In this document: piece by piece, positions 19,701 to 28,445 of the stretch
Layout of the letters: the number at the start of each line of letters is the position of its first letter
Position numbering within the stretch: position 1 is the stretch's first letter
NCBI RefSeq assembly: GCF_016908195.1
Contig: NZ_JAFBDK010000012.1
Coordinates: 44,109-108,108 of the forward strand
DNA: 64,000 bases
DNA from: Jeotgalibacillus terrae
GTDB lineage: Bacteria; Bacillota; Bacilli; Bacillales; Jeotgalibacillaceae
Reading direction: 5' to 3'
Notes under the pieces: generated by a model
Databases searched by the model: none
Seen by the model: the letters and a program-made list of their open reading frames with translations, nothing else
Told to the model about the DNA's origin: nothing
Translations under genes and position numbers: made by a program

Positions 19701-19713
19701 CATTCCTACTAAT
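19701..19713 (+). repeat. Right copy of the 13-bp inverted repeat flanking the GntR gene
   Basis: CATTCCTACTAAT, the exact reverse complement of 18906-18918. After a 3-base insertion the match continues with CGAAAA. It overlaps a small palindrome (AATGCAT-TT-ATGCATT, 19689-19704) that starts in the GntR stop codon. Confidence 0.7.
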
Positions 19714-19741
19714 ACACGAAAAATTTTTAGGGGGTACCAAA

Positions 19742-20827
19742 ATGAAAAAGCGTAAGTACGGAGTAGCACTATCTATGATTCTTGCAGCAGGTACAGTTCT
19801 TGCAGCTTGTGGAAGCGACGAAGAAGCGGATACAGGTTCAGATGAAGGTTCTGCAGGAGGCGGTGAAGGCACAGAAGAAACAAGTGACTTCAAAGTAGCA
19901 ATGGTAACAGATACTGGCGGCGTAGATGATAAGTCATTTAACCAGTCTGCCTGGGAAGGTCTTCAGCAGTTCGGTGCTGATAATGGTCTTGAAGAAGGTA
20001 CAGACGGTTATACGTACTTCCAGTCAAACAGTGATGCTGACTATGTGACAAACATGAATACAGCTGTACGTAATGATTTTGACCTTGTTTTTGGTGTTGG
20101 TTTCCTGTTGAATCAGGCACTAACTGAGGTAGCAAGTCAAAACCCTGATACAAACTTCGCTCTTATTGATGATGTATCTGAAGGCGATAATGTGGCATCA
20201 ATCACTTTTAAAGAGCATGAAGGTTCATTCCTTGTAGGTGTTGCAGCTGGTATGGCAACTGAATCAGATCAAATTGGATTTGTTGGCGGTGTTGAATCTG
20301 ACCTGATCAATAAGTTCGCAGCAGGTTTCCAGGCTGGTGTTGAAGCAGTTAACCCTGATGCAGATGTTCAGATTGAATTCGCTGGTGACTTTAATGATGC
20401 AGCACGCGGTCAGCAGATTGCTGCTTCTATGTATGGTTCAGGCGTTGACGTTATTTATCACGCAGCAGGCGGAACGGGTAACGGCGTATTCACAGAAGCT
20501 AAAAACCTGAAGCAGCAGGATCCGGATCGTCAGGTTTGGGTAATCGGAGTTGACCGTGATCAGTGGGAAGAAGGACAGGTTGGAGAAGACAATGTAACAC
20601 TTACTTCAATGGTTAAGCGTGTTGACGTAGCAGTTCAGGACATCTCAACTCGTGCAATGGAAGGCGACTTCCCGGGCGGAGAAGTAATTGAGTATGGAAT
20701 TCAGGAAGATGGTATTGCAATCTCTGATAGCCAGGACAACCTTTCACAGGAAATCCTTGATGAGATAGCTAATTATAGAGAGCAAATTGTAAATGGTGAA
20801 ATTGAAGTGCCATCTACTCTTGAGTAA
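19742..20827 (+). CDS. BMP-family nucleoside-binding lipoprotein
   Basis: The substrate-binding component of the ABC importer encoded next. The 361 residues start with a lipoprotein signal (KKRKYGVALSMILAAGTVLAAC), Cys23 being the lipidation site, then an acidic Gly/Glu linker (about 24-45) and the BMP/PnrA fold: VAMVTDTGGVDDKSFNQSAWEGL, GFVGGVESDLINKFAAGF and YHAAGGTGNGVFTEA. This family (NupN, PnrA, Med) binds purine or other nucleosides. AGGGGG precedes the ATG. Two hairpins separate it from the ATPase gene. Confidence 0.93.
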   Translation: MKKRKYGVALSMILAAGTVLAACGSDEEADTGSDEGSAGGGEGTEETSDFKVAMVTDTGGVDDKSFNQSAWEGLQQFGADNGLEEGTDGYTYFQSNSDADYVTNMNTAVRNDFDLVFGVGFLLNQALTEVASQNPDTNFALIDDVSEGDNVASITFKEHEGSFLVGVAAGMATESDQIGFVGGVESDLINKFAAGFQAGVEAVNPDADVQIEFAGDFNDAARGQQIAASMYGSGVDVIYHAAGGTGNGVFTEAKNLKQQDPDRQVWVIGVDRDQWEEGQVGEDNVTLTSMVKRVDVAVQDISTRAMEGDFPGGEVIEYGIQEDGIAISDSQDNLSQEILDEIANYREQIVNGEIEVPSTLE

Positions 20828-20839
20828 TAACAAATGCAT

Positions 20840-20885
20840 AGGGAATGGAGGGGCTGACACAGTCCCGAAATTCCCTTTTTTTTTG
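20840..20885 (+). terminator. Terminator 1 between lipoprotein and ATPase genes
   Basis: Outer stem AGGGAAT/ATTCCCT with inner pairing of GGG(G)CTG and CAGTCCC, followed by T9. Confidence 0.8.
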
Positions 20886-20890
20886 CAAGA

Positions 20891-20938
20891 ATGCTAACTG
20901 AATAAGGGAACAAAGTCCCTTCTTCATTTAGCATTTTT
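20891..20938 (+). terminator. Hairpin 2 between lipoprotein and ATPase genes
   Basis: A long imperfect stem: ATGCTA/TAGCAT outside, TGAATAAGGGA against TCCCTTCTTCA inside, loop ACAAAG, then T5. With hairpin 1 it should lower transcription into the membrane and ATPase genes. Confidence 0.75.
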
Positions 20939-21011
20939 CAAGAGGGTCTGGAAAAAGAAGTCAGACCTCATTCAACCTACCACTGCACGATAAATAAAGG
21001 AGTGATAACGG

Positions 21012-22544
21012 ATGGACTACGTAATAGAAATGCTCGACATCCGAAAAGAGTTTCCGGGGATTGTAGCAAATGATAATATTACGCTTCAATTGAAAAAAGG
21101 CGAAATACATGCCCTTTTAGGTGAAAACGGAGCAGGGAAATCAACATTGATGAATGTTCTGTTTGGCCTGTACCAGCCTGAGAAGGGTGAGATCAAAGTT
21201 CGTGGTGAAAAGGTGAGAATTACAAGCCCGAATGTTGCAAACGACCTTGGGATCGGGATGGTACACCAGCACTTTATGCTTGTTGATACATTCACTGTAA
21301 CTGAAAATATTGTACTTGGAATGGAACCGAAAAATGGGATCAATATTGATTTGAAGAGAGCTGAACGTGAAGTACAGGAAATCTCAGACCGATACGGTTT
21401 AAAAGTAGATCCCAGGGCTAAAATTGCAGATATATCAGTTGGAATGCAACAGCGTGTAGAGATCCTTAAAACGCTGTACCGCGGAGCAGAAATCCTGATT
21501 TTTGATGAACCGACAGCTGTTCTGACACCACAGGAAATTAAAGAACTGATTCAGATCTTCAGAACATTAATTGCTGAAGGTAAGTCGATTATTCTGATCA
21601 CCCACAAGCTGAAAGAAATTATTGAGGTATGTGATCGAGTAACAGTAATCAGAAAAGGTGTAGGGATTGATACGCTGGATGTAGAAGGGACAACACCAAC
21701 TCAGCTTGCAAGTCTGATGGTTGGAAGAGAAGTCACTTTTAAAACAGATAAAACTGATTCTAATCCAAAGCACAATGTTTTAGAGGTTACTAATTTAAAT
21801 GTAAAAGATTCACGTGGAGTGAATGCAGTAAAGGACCTTAACCTCACTGTGCGTGCCGGTGAGATTGTAGGTATTGCCGGAGTAGACGGTAATGGTCAGT
21901 CAGAACTGATTGAAGCAATTACAGGTCTCAGAAAAGTTACTTCCGGTAAAATCGAGCTGAACGGAAAAAATCTATCTTCATATAAAACAAGAAAAATTAC
22001 AGAAGCCGGGGTTGGTCATATTCCGCAGGACAGACACAAGCACGGTCTGGTACTTGACTTCCCAATCGGCGATAATATGGTGCTTCAGACGTATTATCAT
22101 AAGCCGTATTCTAAATACAGTATGCTGAATAATAAAGAGATTAATAAGCAAGCTAAAAAACTGATTCAGGAATTCGATGTCCGTACGCCATCTGAACACA
22201 CTCCTGCACGTGCACTTTCAGGCGGTAATCAACAGAAAGCGATTATTGGACGCGAAGTTGATAGAGATCCGGATCTTTTGATTGCTGCACAGCCGACGCG
22301 CGGACTTGACGTAGGTGCAATTGAGTTTATTCATAAGCGTCTGATTGAACAGCGTGATAACGGCAAAGCGGTTCTACTTGTATCATTTGAACTTGAAGAA
22401 ATTATTAATGTAAGTGACCGGATTGCTGTTATTTACGATGGCAGTATTATTGAAATTGTTGACCCGAAGACAACAACTGAACAGGAGCTCGGATTACTGA
22501 TGGCGGGTTCTAAGAATAAGGCAGGTGAGACAGAGAATGTTTAG
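21012..22544 (+). CDS. Nucleoside ABC importer, ATPase subunit
   Basis: Energises nucleoside uptake. The 510 residues hold two ABC domains in tandem: the first complete (GENGAGKSTL, Walker B LIFDEPTAVLTPQ, IADISVGMQQRVEIL), the second with a degenerate Walker A (GVDGNGQSEL) and signature LSGGNQQKAIIGRE. This asymmetry is normal for the NupO/YufO and RbsA type. The start is ATG after AAAGGAGTG. Its last 8 bases overlap the next permease gene. Confidence 0.93.
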   Translation: MDYVIEMLDIRKEFPGIVANDNITLQLKKGEIHALLGENGAGKSTLMNVLFGLYQPEKGEIKVRGEKVRITSPNVANDLGIGMVHQHFMLVDTFTVTENIVLGMEPKNGINIDLKRAEREVQEISDRYGLKVDPRAKIADISVGMQQRVEILKTLYRGAEILIFDEPTAVLTPQEIKELIQIFRTLIAEGKSIILITHKLKEIIEVCDRVTVIRKGVGIDTLDVEGTTPTQLASLMVGREVTFKTDKTDSNPKHNVLEVTNLNVKDSRGVNAVKDLNLTVRAGEIVGIAGVDGNGQSELIEAITGLRKVTSGKIELNGKNLSSYKTRKITEAGVGHIPQDRHKHGLVLDFPIGDNMVLQTYYHKPYSKYSMLNNKEINKQAKKLIQEFDVRTPSEHTPARALSGGNQQKAIIGREVDRDPDLLIAAQPTRGLDVGAIEFIHKRLIEQRDNGKAVLLVSFELEEIINVSDRIAVIYDGSIIEIVDPKTTTEQELGLLMAGSKNKAGETENV

Positions 22545-23589
22545 TCAATTTAACAGATGGCAGAAAATCCTGATCCCTGTTATCTCTGTTATCCTCGGTT
22601 TACTGGTTGGAGCCATTGTAATGCTGGTTTCAGGCTATAATCCGATTGAAGGGTATGCAGCTTTACTGAGCGGTTCGCTTGGAGAAGGATTTTATATCGG
22701 TGAAACAGTCAGACAGATTACACCCTATATTTTTGCGGGACTTGCAGTCGCATTTGCATTCCGTACTGGACTATTTAATATCGGTGTGGAAGGTCAGCTT
22801 TTAGTTGGTTGGGTTGCATCTGTCTGGGTAGGTCTTGCATTTGATCTGCCGAAAATTATTCACCTGCCAATGGCCGTTCTTGCAGGTGCGGCAGCAGGTG
22901 CGCTTTGGGCATTTGTTCCGGGTCTTTTAAAAGCAAAACTTCGCGTTCATGAAGTAATTGTTACGATTATGATGAACTATATTGCACTTCATCTTTGTAA
23001 CTACCTAGTACGTTATGTCATTTCTGATGAGCAGAATACAACAGAACGCGTACCTGAATCCGCATCACTTAAGTCACCATTTTTCGAAACGCTGACTGAA
23101 TTTTCCACTATGCACTATGGGATATTCCTTGCGCTCGCAGCAGCTATTATTTATTTCGTTGTTCTTGAAAAAACGACAACTGGTTTTGAATTGCGCTCAG
23201 TAGGCTTTAATCAGCATGCTTCTGAATATGCAGGAATGAATGTAAACCGTAATATTATCCTTTCAATGGTTATCTCAGGCGCTTTTGCAGGTCTCGGCGG
23301 TGCGATGGAAGGGCTTGGAACATTCGGTTACGGATTCATTCACGGTGCATTCTCAGGCGTAGGTTTTGACGGGATCGCGGTAGCACTGCTTGGTGGTAAC
23401 GTCGCTTCAGGTGTCATTTTGGCAGCAGCATTATTTGGTATTTTAAAACAGGGTGCATTGATTATGCCTCTTGAGTCAGGTGTACCAACTGAGCTTGTTG
23501 AAATCGTTATTGCCATTATTATTTTCTTTGTTGCATCAAGCTACATTATTGCGTATCTGTTGCAGCGTCTTAAAAAGGGGGCAAAATAA
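22537..23589 (+). CDS. Nucleoside ABC importer, permease subunit 1
   Basis: A BPD_transp_2-family membrane protein of 350 residues with about eight to ten hydrophobic segments and the conserved GLAVAFAFRTGLFNIGVEGQ motif, like NupP. The ATG at 22537 was chosen over an in-frame GTG at 22525 because it overlaps the ATPase stop and has AGGTGAG at proper spacing. It pairs with the next gene to form the channel. Confidence 0.9.
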   Translation: MFSQFNRWQKILIPVISVILGLLVGAIVMLVSGYNPIEGYAALLSGSLGEGFYIGETVRQITPYIFAGLAVAFAFRTGLFNIGVEGQLLVGWVASVWVGLAFDLPKIIHLPMAVLAGAAAGALWAFVPGLLKAKLRVHEVIVTIMMNYIALHLCNYLVRYVISDEQNTTERVPESASLKSPFFETLTEFSTMHYGIFLALAAAIIYFVVLEKTTTGFELRSVGFNQHASEYAGMNVNRNIILSMVISGAFAGLGGAMEGLGTFGYGFIHGAFSGVGFDGIAVALLGGNVASGVILAAALFGILKQGALIMPLESGVPTELVEIVIAIIIFFVASSYIIAYLLQRLKKGAK

Positions 23590-24546
23590 ATGGATGTTTT
23601 ATCAGCGTTTGAAATATTAGTAAAATCCATGCTATTTGCATCAGCCCCGCTAATTTTTACAGCACTCGGCGGCGTATTCTCAGAGCGGTCTGGTGTCGTT
23701 AATATTGGTCTTGAGGGTCTGATGGTCATTGGTGCCTTTGCTGCAGTTGTATTTAATATTACTTTTGCATCGACTCTTGGAGGGGCAACGCCTTGGGTTG
23801 CACTCTTAATCGCAATGATTGTCGGAGGTTTATTTTCATTGCTGCACGCAGTGGCGTCCGTATCATTCCGTGCAGACCAGGTTGTCAGCGGGGTAGCAAT
23901 TAACTTCCTCGCACTAGGGCTCGGTGTATACTTAATAAAGGACTGGTATGGAGCAGGTCAGACCCCAAAAATTCCTCAGCCGCTTTATTATGAGAGAATA
24001 CCATTACTGTATGATATTCCAATTATCGGACCTATCTTCTTTAATAACTATATTACATCTTACCTTGCAATTTTTGTTGCGATCATTGCATGGTTCGTTC
24101 TATTCAAAACGCCATTCGGCCTGCGCCTGCGTTCTGTAGGGGAGCACCCGATGGCTGCTGATACGATGGGGATTAACGTATATAAAATGCGATATATCGC
24201 TGTTGTGCTTTCTGGTGTATTTGGAGGTCTTGGCGGTGGTGTGTATGCACAGACTATTACCCAGGATTTCAGTGCCGGTACGATCACTGGACAGGGCTTT
24301 ATTGCACTTGCAGCCGTTATTTTCGGTAAGTGGCATCCGCTTGGTGCCATGGGAGCAGCAATGTTCTTTGGTCTTGCTCAGTCTCTGGCAATTATCGGAT
24401 CAAGTTTCCCATTCCTTGCAGATGTGCCGAACTGGATATTACTGTCAGCTCCTTATATCCTGACAATCCTTGCACTTGCAGGATTTATCGGACGCGCCGA
24501 TGCACCTAAAGCAAACGGACAGCCCTATATTAAAGGCAGCCGATAA
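23590..24546 (+). CDS. Nucleoside ABC importer, permease subunit 2
   Basis: The second BPD_transp_2 permease (318 residues, NupQ-like), with ALGGVFSERSGVVNIGLEGLMVIGAF near residue 25 and GQGFIALAAVIFGKWHPLGAM near residue 230. It begins immediately after the previous stop (AGGGGG overlaps that coding end), so the two are translated together. A terminator follows. Confidence 0.92.
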   Translation: MDVLSAFEILVKSMLFASAPLIFTALGGVFSERSGVVNIGLEGLMVIGAFAAVVFNITFASTLGGATPWVALLIAMIVGGLFSLLHAVASVSFRADQVVSGVAINFLALGLGVYLIKDWYGAGQTPKIPQPLYYERIPLLYDIPIIGPIFFNNYITSYLAIFVAIIAWFVLFKTPFGLRLRSVGEHPMAADTMGINVYKMRYIAVVLSGVFGGLGGGVYAQTITQDFSAGTITGQGFIALAAVIFGKWHPLGAMGAAMFFGLAQSLAIIGSSFPFLADVPNWILLSAPYILTILALAGFIGRADAPKANGQPYIKGSR

Positions 24547-24554
24547 AATGAATG

Positions 24555-24585
24555 AACCGTCTGATTCTGATCAGGCGGTTTTTTT
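24555..24585 (+). terminator. Terminator of the nucleoside importer operon
   Basis: 10-bp stem AACCGTCTGA/TCAGGCGGTT with one G-U pair, followed by T7. Confidence 0.9.
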
Positions 24586-24687
24586 CATTTAATGATAAAT
24601 GCTTGTTGTAAAGGTATCAGGAAATGTATAGTGATGATAGTGAATATAAATACTACTAATGCAACTTCACAACCGGGAGGAACATGT

Positions 24688-25968
24688 ATGCAACTAGACG
24701 AGATGAAGATCAGACAGGATGGACTGAACATCAGGATCATTCAAACAAAAAAGTTTAAAACAAACCAGCTAGTTTTAAAATTTAAATCACTTTTATCAGA
24801 AGAAAAGGTGACTGCGAGAGCATTATTACCATATGTGCTGCAAAGCAGTACTGAAAAGTGGCCGACGACAGCTTTATTCAGAAGTCATCTTGACGATTTG
24901 TATGGTGCCAGTGCATCGGTAGACGTGAATAAAAAGGGTGAGTATCATATCCTGACTTTTGCCGTGGATATTGCAAATGAAAAATATCTTCAGGACAATA
25001 CGCCTTTAACAGAACAGGCACTGAACGTATTAAATGAAATGGTATTTCACCCCTTGTTAGAAGACGGGGCGTTCAGCCGAAAAGTTGTAGAGTCGGAAAA
25101 GAGAACACTTAATCAAAAATTAAAAGCAGTAAAAGATGATAAGATGCGCTACGCATCTCAGCGTCTCGTAGAGGAAATGTGCAGTGGAGAGGCATACGCT
25201 CTGCATCCAAACGGTATAGAATCTGAACTTGAAAAAATCACACCCGAAAAATTGATGGAAGCTTATCAACAGATGATCTCAAGTGATGAAGTAGACCTGT
25301 ATATTGTAGGGGATATCGACAGCGGACAAATGGAAGAGCTTTGTAAGGAGAAGTTCTCCATTGCTTCAAGAGACAATGTTAAAGCCATTCAAAAAAATAT
25401 CGCAATAGAAGACTCGAAAAAAATAATTGAAAAACAGCAGATCAAACAGGGTAAACTCAATATTGGCTACAGATCAAATACTTTTTACGGAGACAGCGAT
25501 TATCTTTCAATGGCAGTGATGAACGGGATTCTTGGCGGCTTCCCGCATTCTAAACTGTTTATGAATGTGCGTGAAAAAGAAAGCCTGGCTTATTATGCAG
25601 CAAGCCGTCTTGAGAGTCATAAAGGCCTGATTGTCATTATGTCAGGTGTGGAACCGGCAAAAATTGAACGCGCTGAAACGATCATTGAAGAGCAGCTTGA
25701 AGCCATTAAAAATGGTGATATCAGTGATCAGGAGTTAAGTCAGACCAAGGCGGTTATGACAAATCAGATGCTTGAAACACTTGACTCCCCAAGAGGCATA
25801 ATCGAAGTGCTGTATCAGGGGGAAACCGCAGGCATACCTGTAAAGATTCAGGACTGGTTTGATGGCATTGACCGTGTAACCAAAGAAGATGTGACAGAAG
25901 CGGCTAAAAAACTGCTGAAAGATACTACTTATATTTTGACGGCAAAGGAGGTGGCTGAAAGTGCATAA
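24688..25968 (+). CDS. ymfF: YmfF, M16-like protein without the zinc motif
   Basis: A 426-residue M16 peptidase homologue. No HxxEH zinc motif is visible in the expected N-terminal region, so it is probably the non-catalytic partner of the adjacent YmfH, much like the alpha/beta pairs of mitochondrial processing peptidase. The C-terminal half has the usual M16 text (NGILGGFPHSKLFMNVREKESLAYY). The ATG at 24688 with GGGAGG was preferred to upstream in-frame ATGs. It overlaps ymfH by 8 bp. Confidence 0.9.
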   Translation: MQLDEMKIRQDGLNIRIIQTKKFKTNQLVLKFKSLLSEEKVTARALLPYVLQSSTEKWPTTALFRSHLDDLYGASASVDVNKKGEYHILTFAVDIANEKYLQDNTPLTEQALNVLNEMVFHPLLEDGAFSRKVVESEKRTLNQKLKAVKDDKMRYASQRLVEEMCSGEAYALHPNGIESELEKITPEKLMEAYQQMISSDEVDLYIVGDIDSGQMEELCKEKFSIASRDNVKAIQKNIAIEDSKKIIEKQQIKQGKLNIGYRSNTFYGDSDYLSMAVMNGILGGFPHSKLFMNVREKESLAYYAASRLESHKGLIVIMSGVEPAKIERAETIIEEQLEAIKNGDISDQELSQTKAVMTNQMLETLDSPRGIIEVLYQGETAGIPVKIQDWFDGIDRVTKEDVTEAAKKLLKDTTYILTAKEVAESA

Positions 25969-27256
25969 AAAAATGTTCGCTCAGCTGGATGAAGAACTAT
26001 ATATTGAAAAAATGACTAACGGTCTGCAGGTATGTATTCTTCCTAAAAAAGATTTTAATAAAACTTTCGCTACCTTTACAACAAAATACGGCTCCATTGA
26101 TAATCAATTTATCCCACTCGGTGAAGAAGATTATATCCGTGTGCCGGATGGTGTTGCACATTTTCTCGAACATAAAATGTTTGAAAAAGAAGAAGGCGAT
26201 GTGTTTCAGAAATTCAGTATGAACGGAGCTTCTGCAAATGCCTTTACTTCGTTTACAAGAACTGCATACCTGTTTTCAAGTACATCCAATTTTGAAAAGA
26301 ACCTTGATGTGCTGATCGATTTTGTCCAGGCTCCTTACTTTACTGAAGAAACGGTTGAAAAAGAAAAAGGTATAATCGGTCAGGAAATTACGATGTATGA
26401 TGACAACGCTGACTGGCGGCTATATTTTGGGGCGATAGAAAATATGTTTAAAAATCACCCTGTCAAAGTGGATATTGCAGGAACTGTTGAATCGATTTCT
26501 GAGATTACTAAAGATCACCTTTACCAGTGTTACAATACGTTTTATCATCCTTCTAATATGATGCTCTTTATTGTGGGGGCAGTGGATCCCGAGGAAGTCA
26601 TGAACCATGTGAGGGATAATCAGTCTGCAAAAAGCTTTGAGCCTGAAGAAACAATTAACAGAAGATTCGCAGATGAACCGGATACCGTAAATAGAGTACA
26701 CCATGAGTTAAAGATGGATGTACAGGTATCAAAATGTATGGTTGGGATTAAGTCTGATGCTAAAGAGATCAGTGGAAAAGAATTGATGAAAAAAGAACTG
26801 GCAGTGAATACAGCGCTTGATATTCTGTTTGGAAAAACCTCTAAGCATTACACGTCACTTTACGATGAAGGGTTAATTGACGATCACTTTTCATATGATT
26901 TTACACAGGAAAATAACTTTGGTTTTGCACTAGTGGGTAGTAACACACCTGATCCTGAAAAATTATCTGCTCAAATAAAAGAAATTCTATTAAATGAAGT
27001 CCAGTCACCTTCTATCACAGAAGATCAGCTGCAATCAGTTAAGAAAAAGAATATTGGCGGATTCCTGAGGTCACTTAATTCCCCTGAATTTATCGCCAAC
27101 CAATTCACAAGATATGCATTCAATGATATGGACCTGTTTGAAGCTGTACCTGTTCTTGAAACACTGACACTTGATGATGTGCATAAAGCTTTCTCTTCGC
27201 TAGTACAGGAAGACAGGATTACAAGCTTCTATATATTGCCTAAAGAAAATGCCTAA
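25961..27256 (+). CDS. ymfH: YmfH, M16 zinc metallopeptidase
   Basis: The catalytic member of the pair: the inverted zinc motif is intact in VAHFLEHKMFEKEEGDVFQKF (about residue 66), and the glutamate-containing EKEKGIIGQEITMYDDN follows. 431 residues. The GTG start has AAAGGAGG inside the end of ymfF. The substrate is unknown in B. subtilis. ymfI begins inside its last codons. Confidence 0.92.
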   Translation: MHKKMFAQLDEELYIEKMTNGLQVCILPKKDFNKTFATFTTKYGSIDNQFIPLGEEDYIRVPDGVAHFLEHKMFEKEEGDVFQKFSMNGASANAFTSFTRTAYLFSSTSNFEKNLDVLIDFVQAPYFTEETVEKEKGIIGQEITMYDDNADWRLYFGAIENMFKNHPVKVDIAGTVESISEITKDHLYQCYNTFYHPSNMMLFIVGAVDPEEVMNHVRDNQSAKSFEPEETINRRFADEPDTVNRVHHELKMDVQVSKCMVGIKSDAKEISGKELMKKELAVNTALDILFGKTSKHYTSLYDEGLIDDHFSYDFTQENNFGFALVGSNTPDPEKLSAQIKEILLNEVQSPSITEDQLQSVKKKNIGGFLRSLNSPEFIANQFTRYAFNDMDLFEAVPVLETLTLDDVHKAFSSLVQEDRITSFYILPKENA

Positions 27257-27968
27257 AACTGTTCTGGTACTGGGAAGCAGTGGAGGTATCGGCTTTGAAT
27301 TAAGCAAAAAGCTTTTATTATCGGGCCATACTGTCATAGGCCAATACTATCGCAACCATGAAAGCATCGAACGTTTAAAAGATTTCGCAGCAGAAGCTGA
27401 TCAGCTGATTCCGCTTAGATTAAACCTGAATGACCGGGCAGAAGTCGATCAGGCAATCAGCTTTTCGTTGCAGCCTGATGCAGTTGTACATGCAGGAGGG
27501 CTGCATTATGAGGGGCTGTTTGAAGATACATCGGATGAGATAATGGAGATGTTATGGAACGTTCACCTTTATCAGCCTGCAAGAATGCTTAAAAAGCTGA
27601 TTCCGAATATGCGCCATAAAAAAGGTGCTTCAATTGTTTTTGTCAGTTCGGTATGGGGTGAAACCGGAGCCTCCTATGAAGTCATGTATTCTGCAATTAA
27701 AGGTGCTCAGATCTCATTTATTAAAGCGCTTGGTAAAGAACTTGCGCCAAACGGGATCAGAGTGAATGCGGTGGCACCCGGGGCCGTCAGAACAGATATG
27801 ACTGCTCATTACCCACAAGAAGTGATAAGCGGAATTGAACAGGAAATTCCTGCCGGCAGGTTTGCTGAACCAGAAGAAATTGCAGAAGCCATTATATTCT
27901 TAATGAGTGACCGTGCTTCATACATTCAATCTCACGTATTGTCAGTTAACGGCGGCTGGTACAGCTGA
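27249..27968 (+). CDS. ymfI: YmfI, short-chain dehydrogenase/reductase
   Basis: A 239-residue Rossmann oxidoreductase with the nucleotide loop VLGSSGGIGFELSK, the catalytic serine in VSSVWG and YSAIK (YxxxK) near residue 153, and PGAVRTDM. It resembles FabG, but the gene sits apart from fatty acid genes and its substrate is unknown. The ATG overlaps the end of ymfH by 8 bp with little Shine-Dalgarno, implying translational coupling. Confidence 0.9.
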   Translation: MPKTVLVLGSSGGIGFELSKKLLLSGHTVIGQYYRNHESIERLKDFAAEADQLIPLRLNLNDRAEVDQAISFSLQPDAVVHAGGLHYEGLFEDTSDEIMEMLWNVHLYQPARMLKKLIPNMRHKKGASIVFVSSVWGETGASYEVMYSAIKGAQISFIKALGKELAPNGIRVNAVAPGAVRTDMTAHYPQEVISGIEQEIPAGRFAEPEEIAEAIIFLMSDRASYIQSHVLSVNGGWYS

Positions 27969-28042
27969 GAGGCATATTTACTTCACAAGCAGTACATACT
28001 ACTGATGAGCCCGGATGGTGCATCAGTAAAGGAGGAGTATAT

Positions 28043-28300
28043 ATGTCAATTCTTGATAACTGGCAACAGTGGAAAGACTTCCTTGGTGAAAAAGTGATTA
28101 CTGCTCAGAAAACCGGTATGGAAAAAGAGAAAATGTCAGAGGTAGCATTTCAGATCGGGGATTATTTAGCTAAAAATGTGGATCCTAAAAATGAGCAGGA
28201 AAGAGTACTTGCTGATCTATGGAAAGCTGCAGATGAAAATGAGCAGCATGTACTTGCTAATCTGATGATCCGTTTAGCCGGCGGTTCTGTCAGTCATTAA
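28043..28300 (+). CDS. ymfJ: YmfJ, DUF3243 protein
   Basis: An 85-residue, mostly helical, charged protein (LDNWQQWKDFLGEKVITAQKTGM...NEQERVLADLWKAADENEQHVLANLMIRLAGG), matching the DUF3243 family and the ymfI-ymfJ-ymfK order. Function unknown. AAGGAGGAG precedes the ATG, and a strong terminator follows. Confidence 0.88.
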   Translation: MSILDNWQQWKDFLGEKVITAQKTGMEKEKMSEVAFQIGDYLAKNVDPKNEQERVLADLWKAADENEQHVLANLMIRLAGGSVSH

Positions 28301-28305
28301 TCTTT

Positions 28306-28341
28306 AAAAATGCCTTCCTGTCGACAAAGGAAGGCATTTTT
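28306..28341. terminator. Terminator after ymfJ
   Basis: Perfect 14-bp stem AAAAATGCCTTCCT/AGGAAGGCATTTTT with an 8-base loop; A/T-rich on both sides, so it could work in both directions. Confidence 0.92.
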
Positions 28342-28445
28342 CTGCTTATTTCGAAGCATTTTTTGTTTTTCCTTTTCTATTCCATGTAAATGCTTTATTA
28401 TTAACGATATAGATAGGAAAGTTTTTATATTAAGGAGCTGGCACC

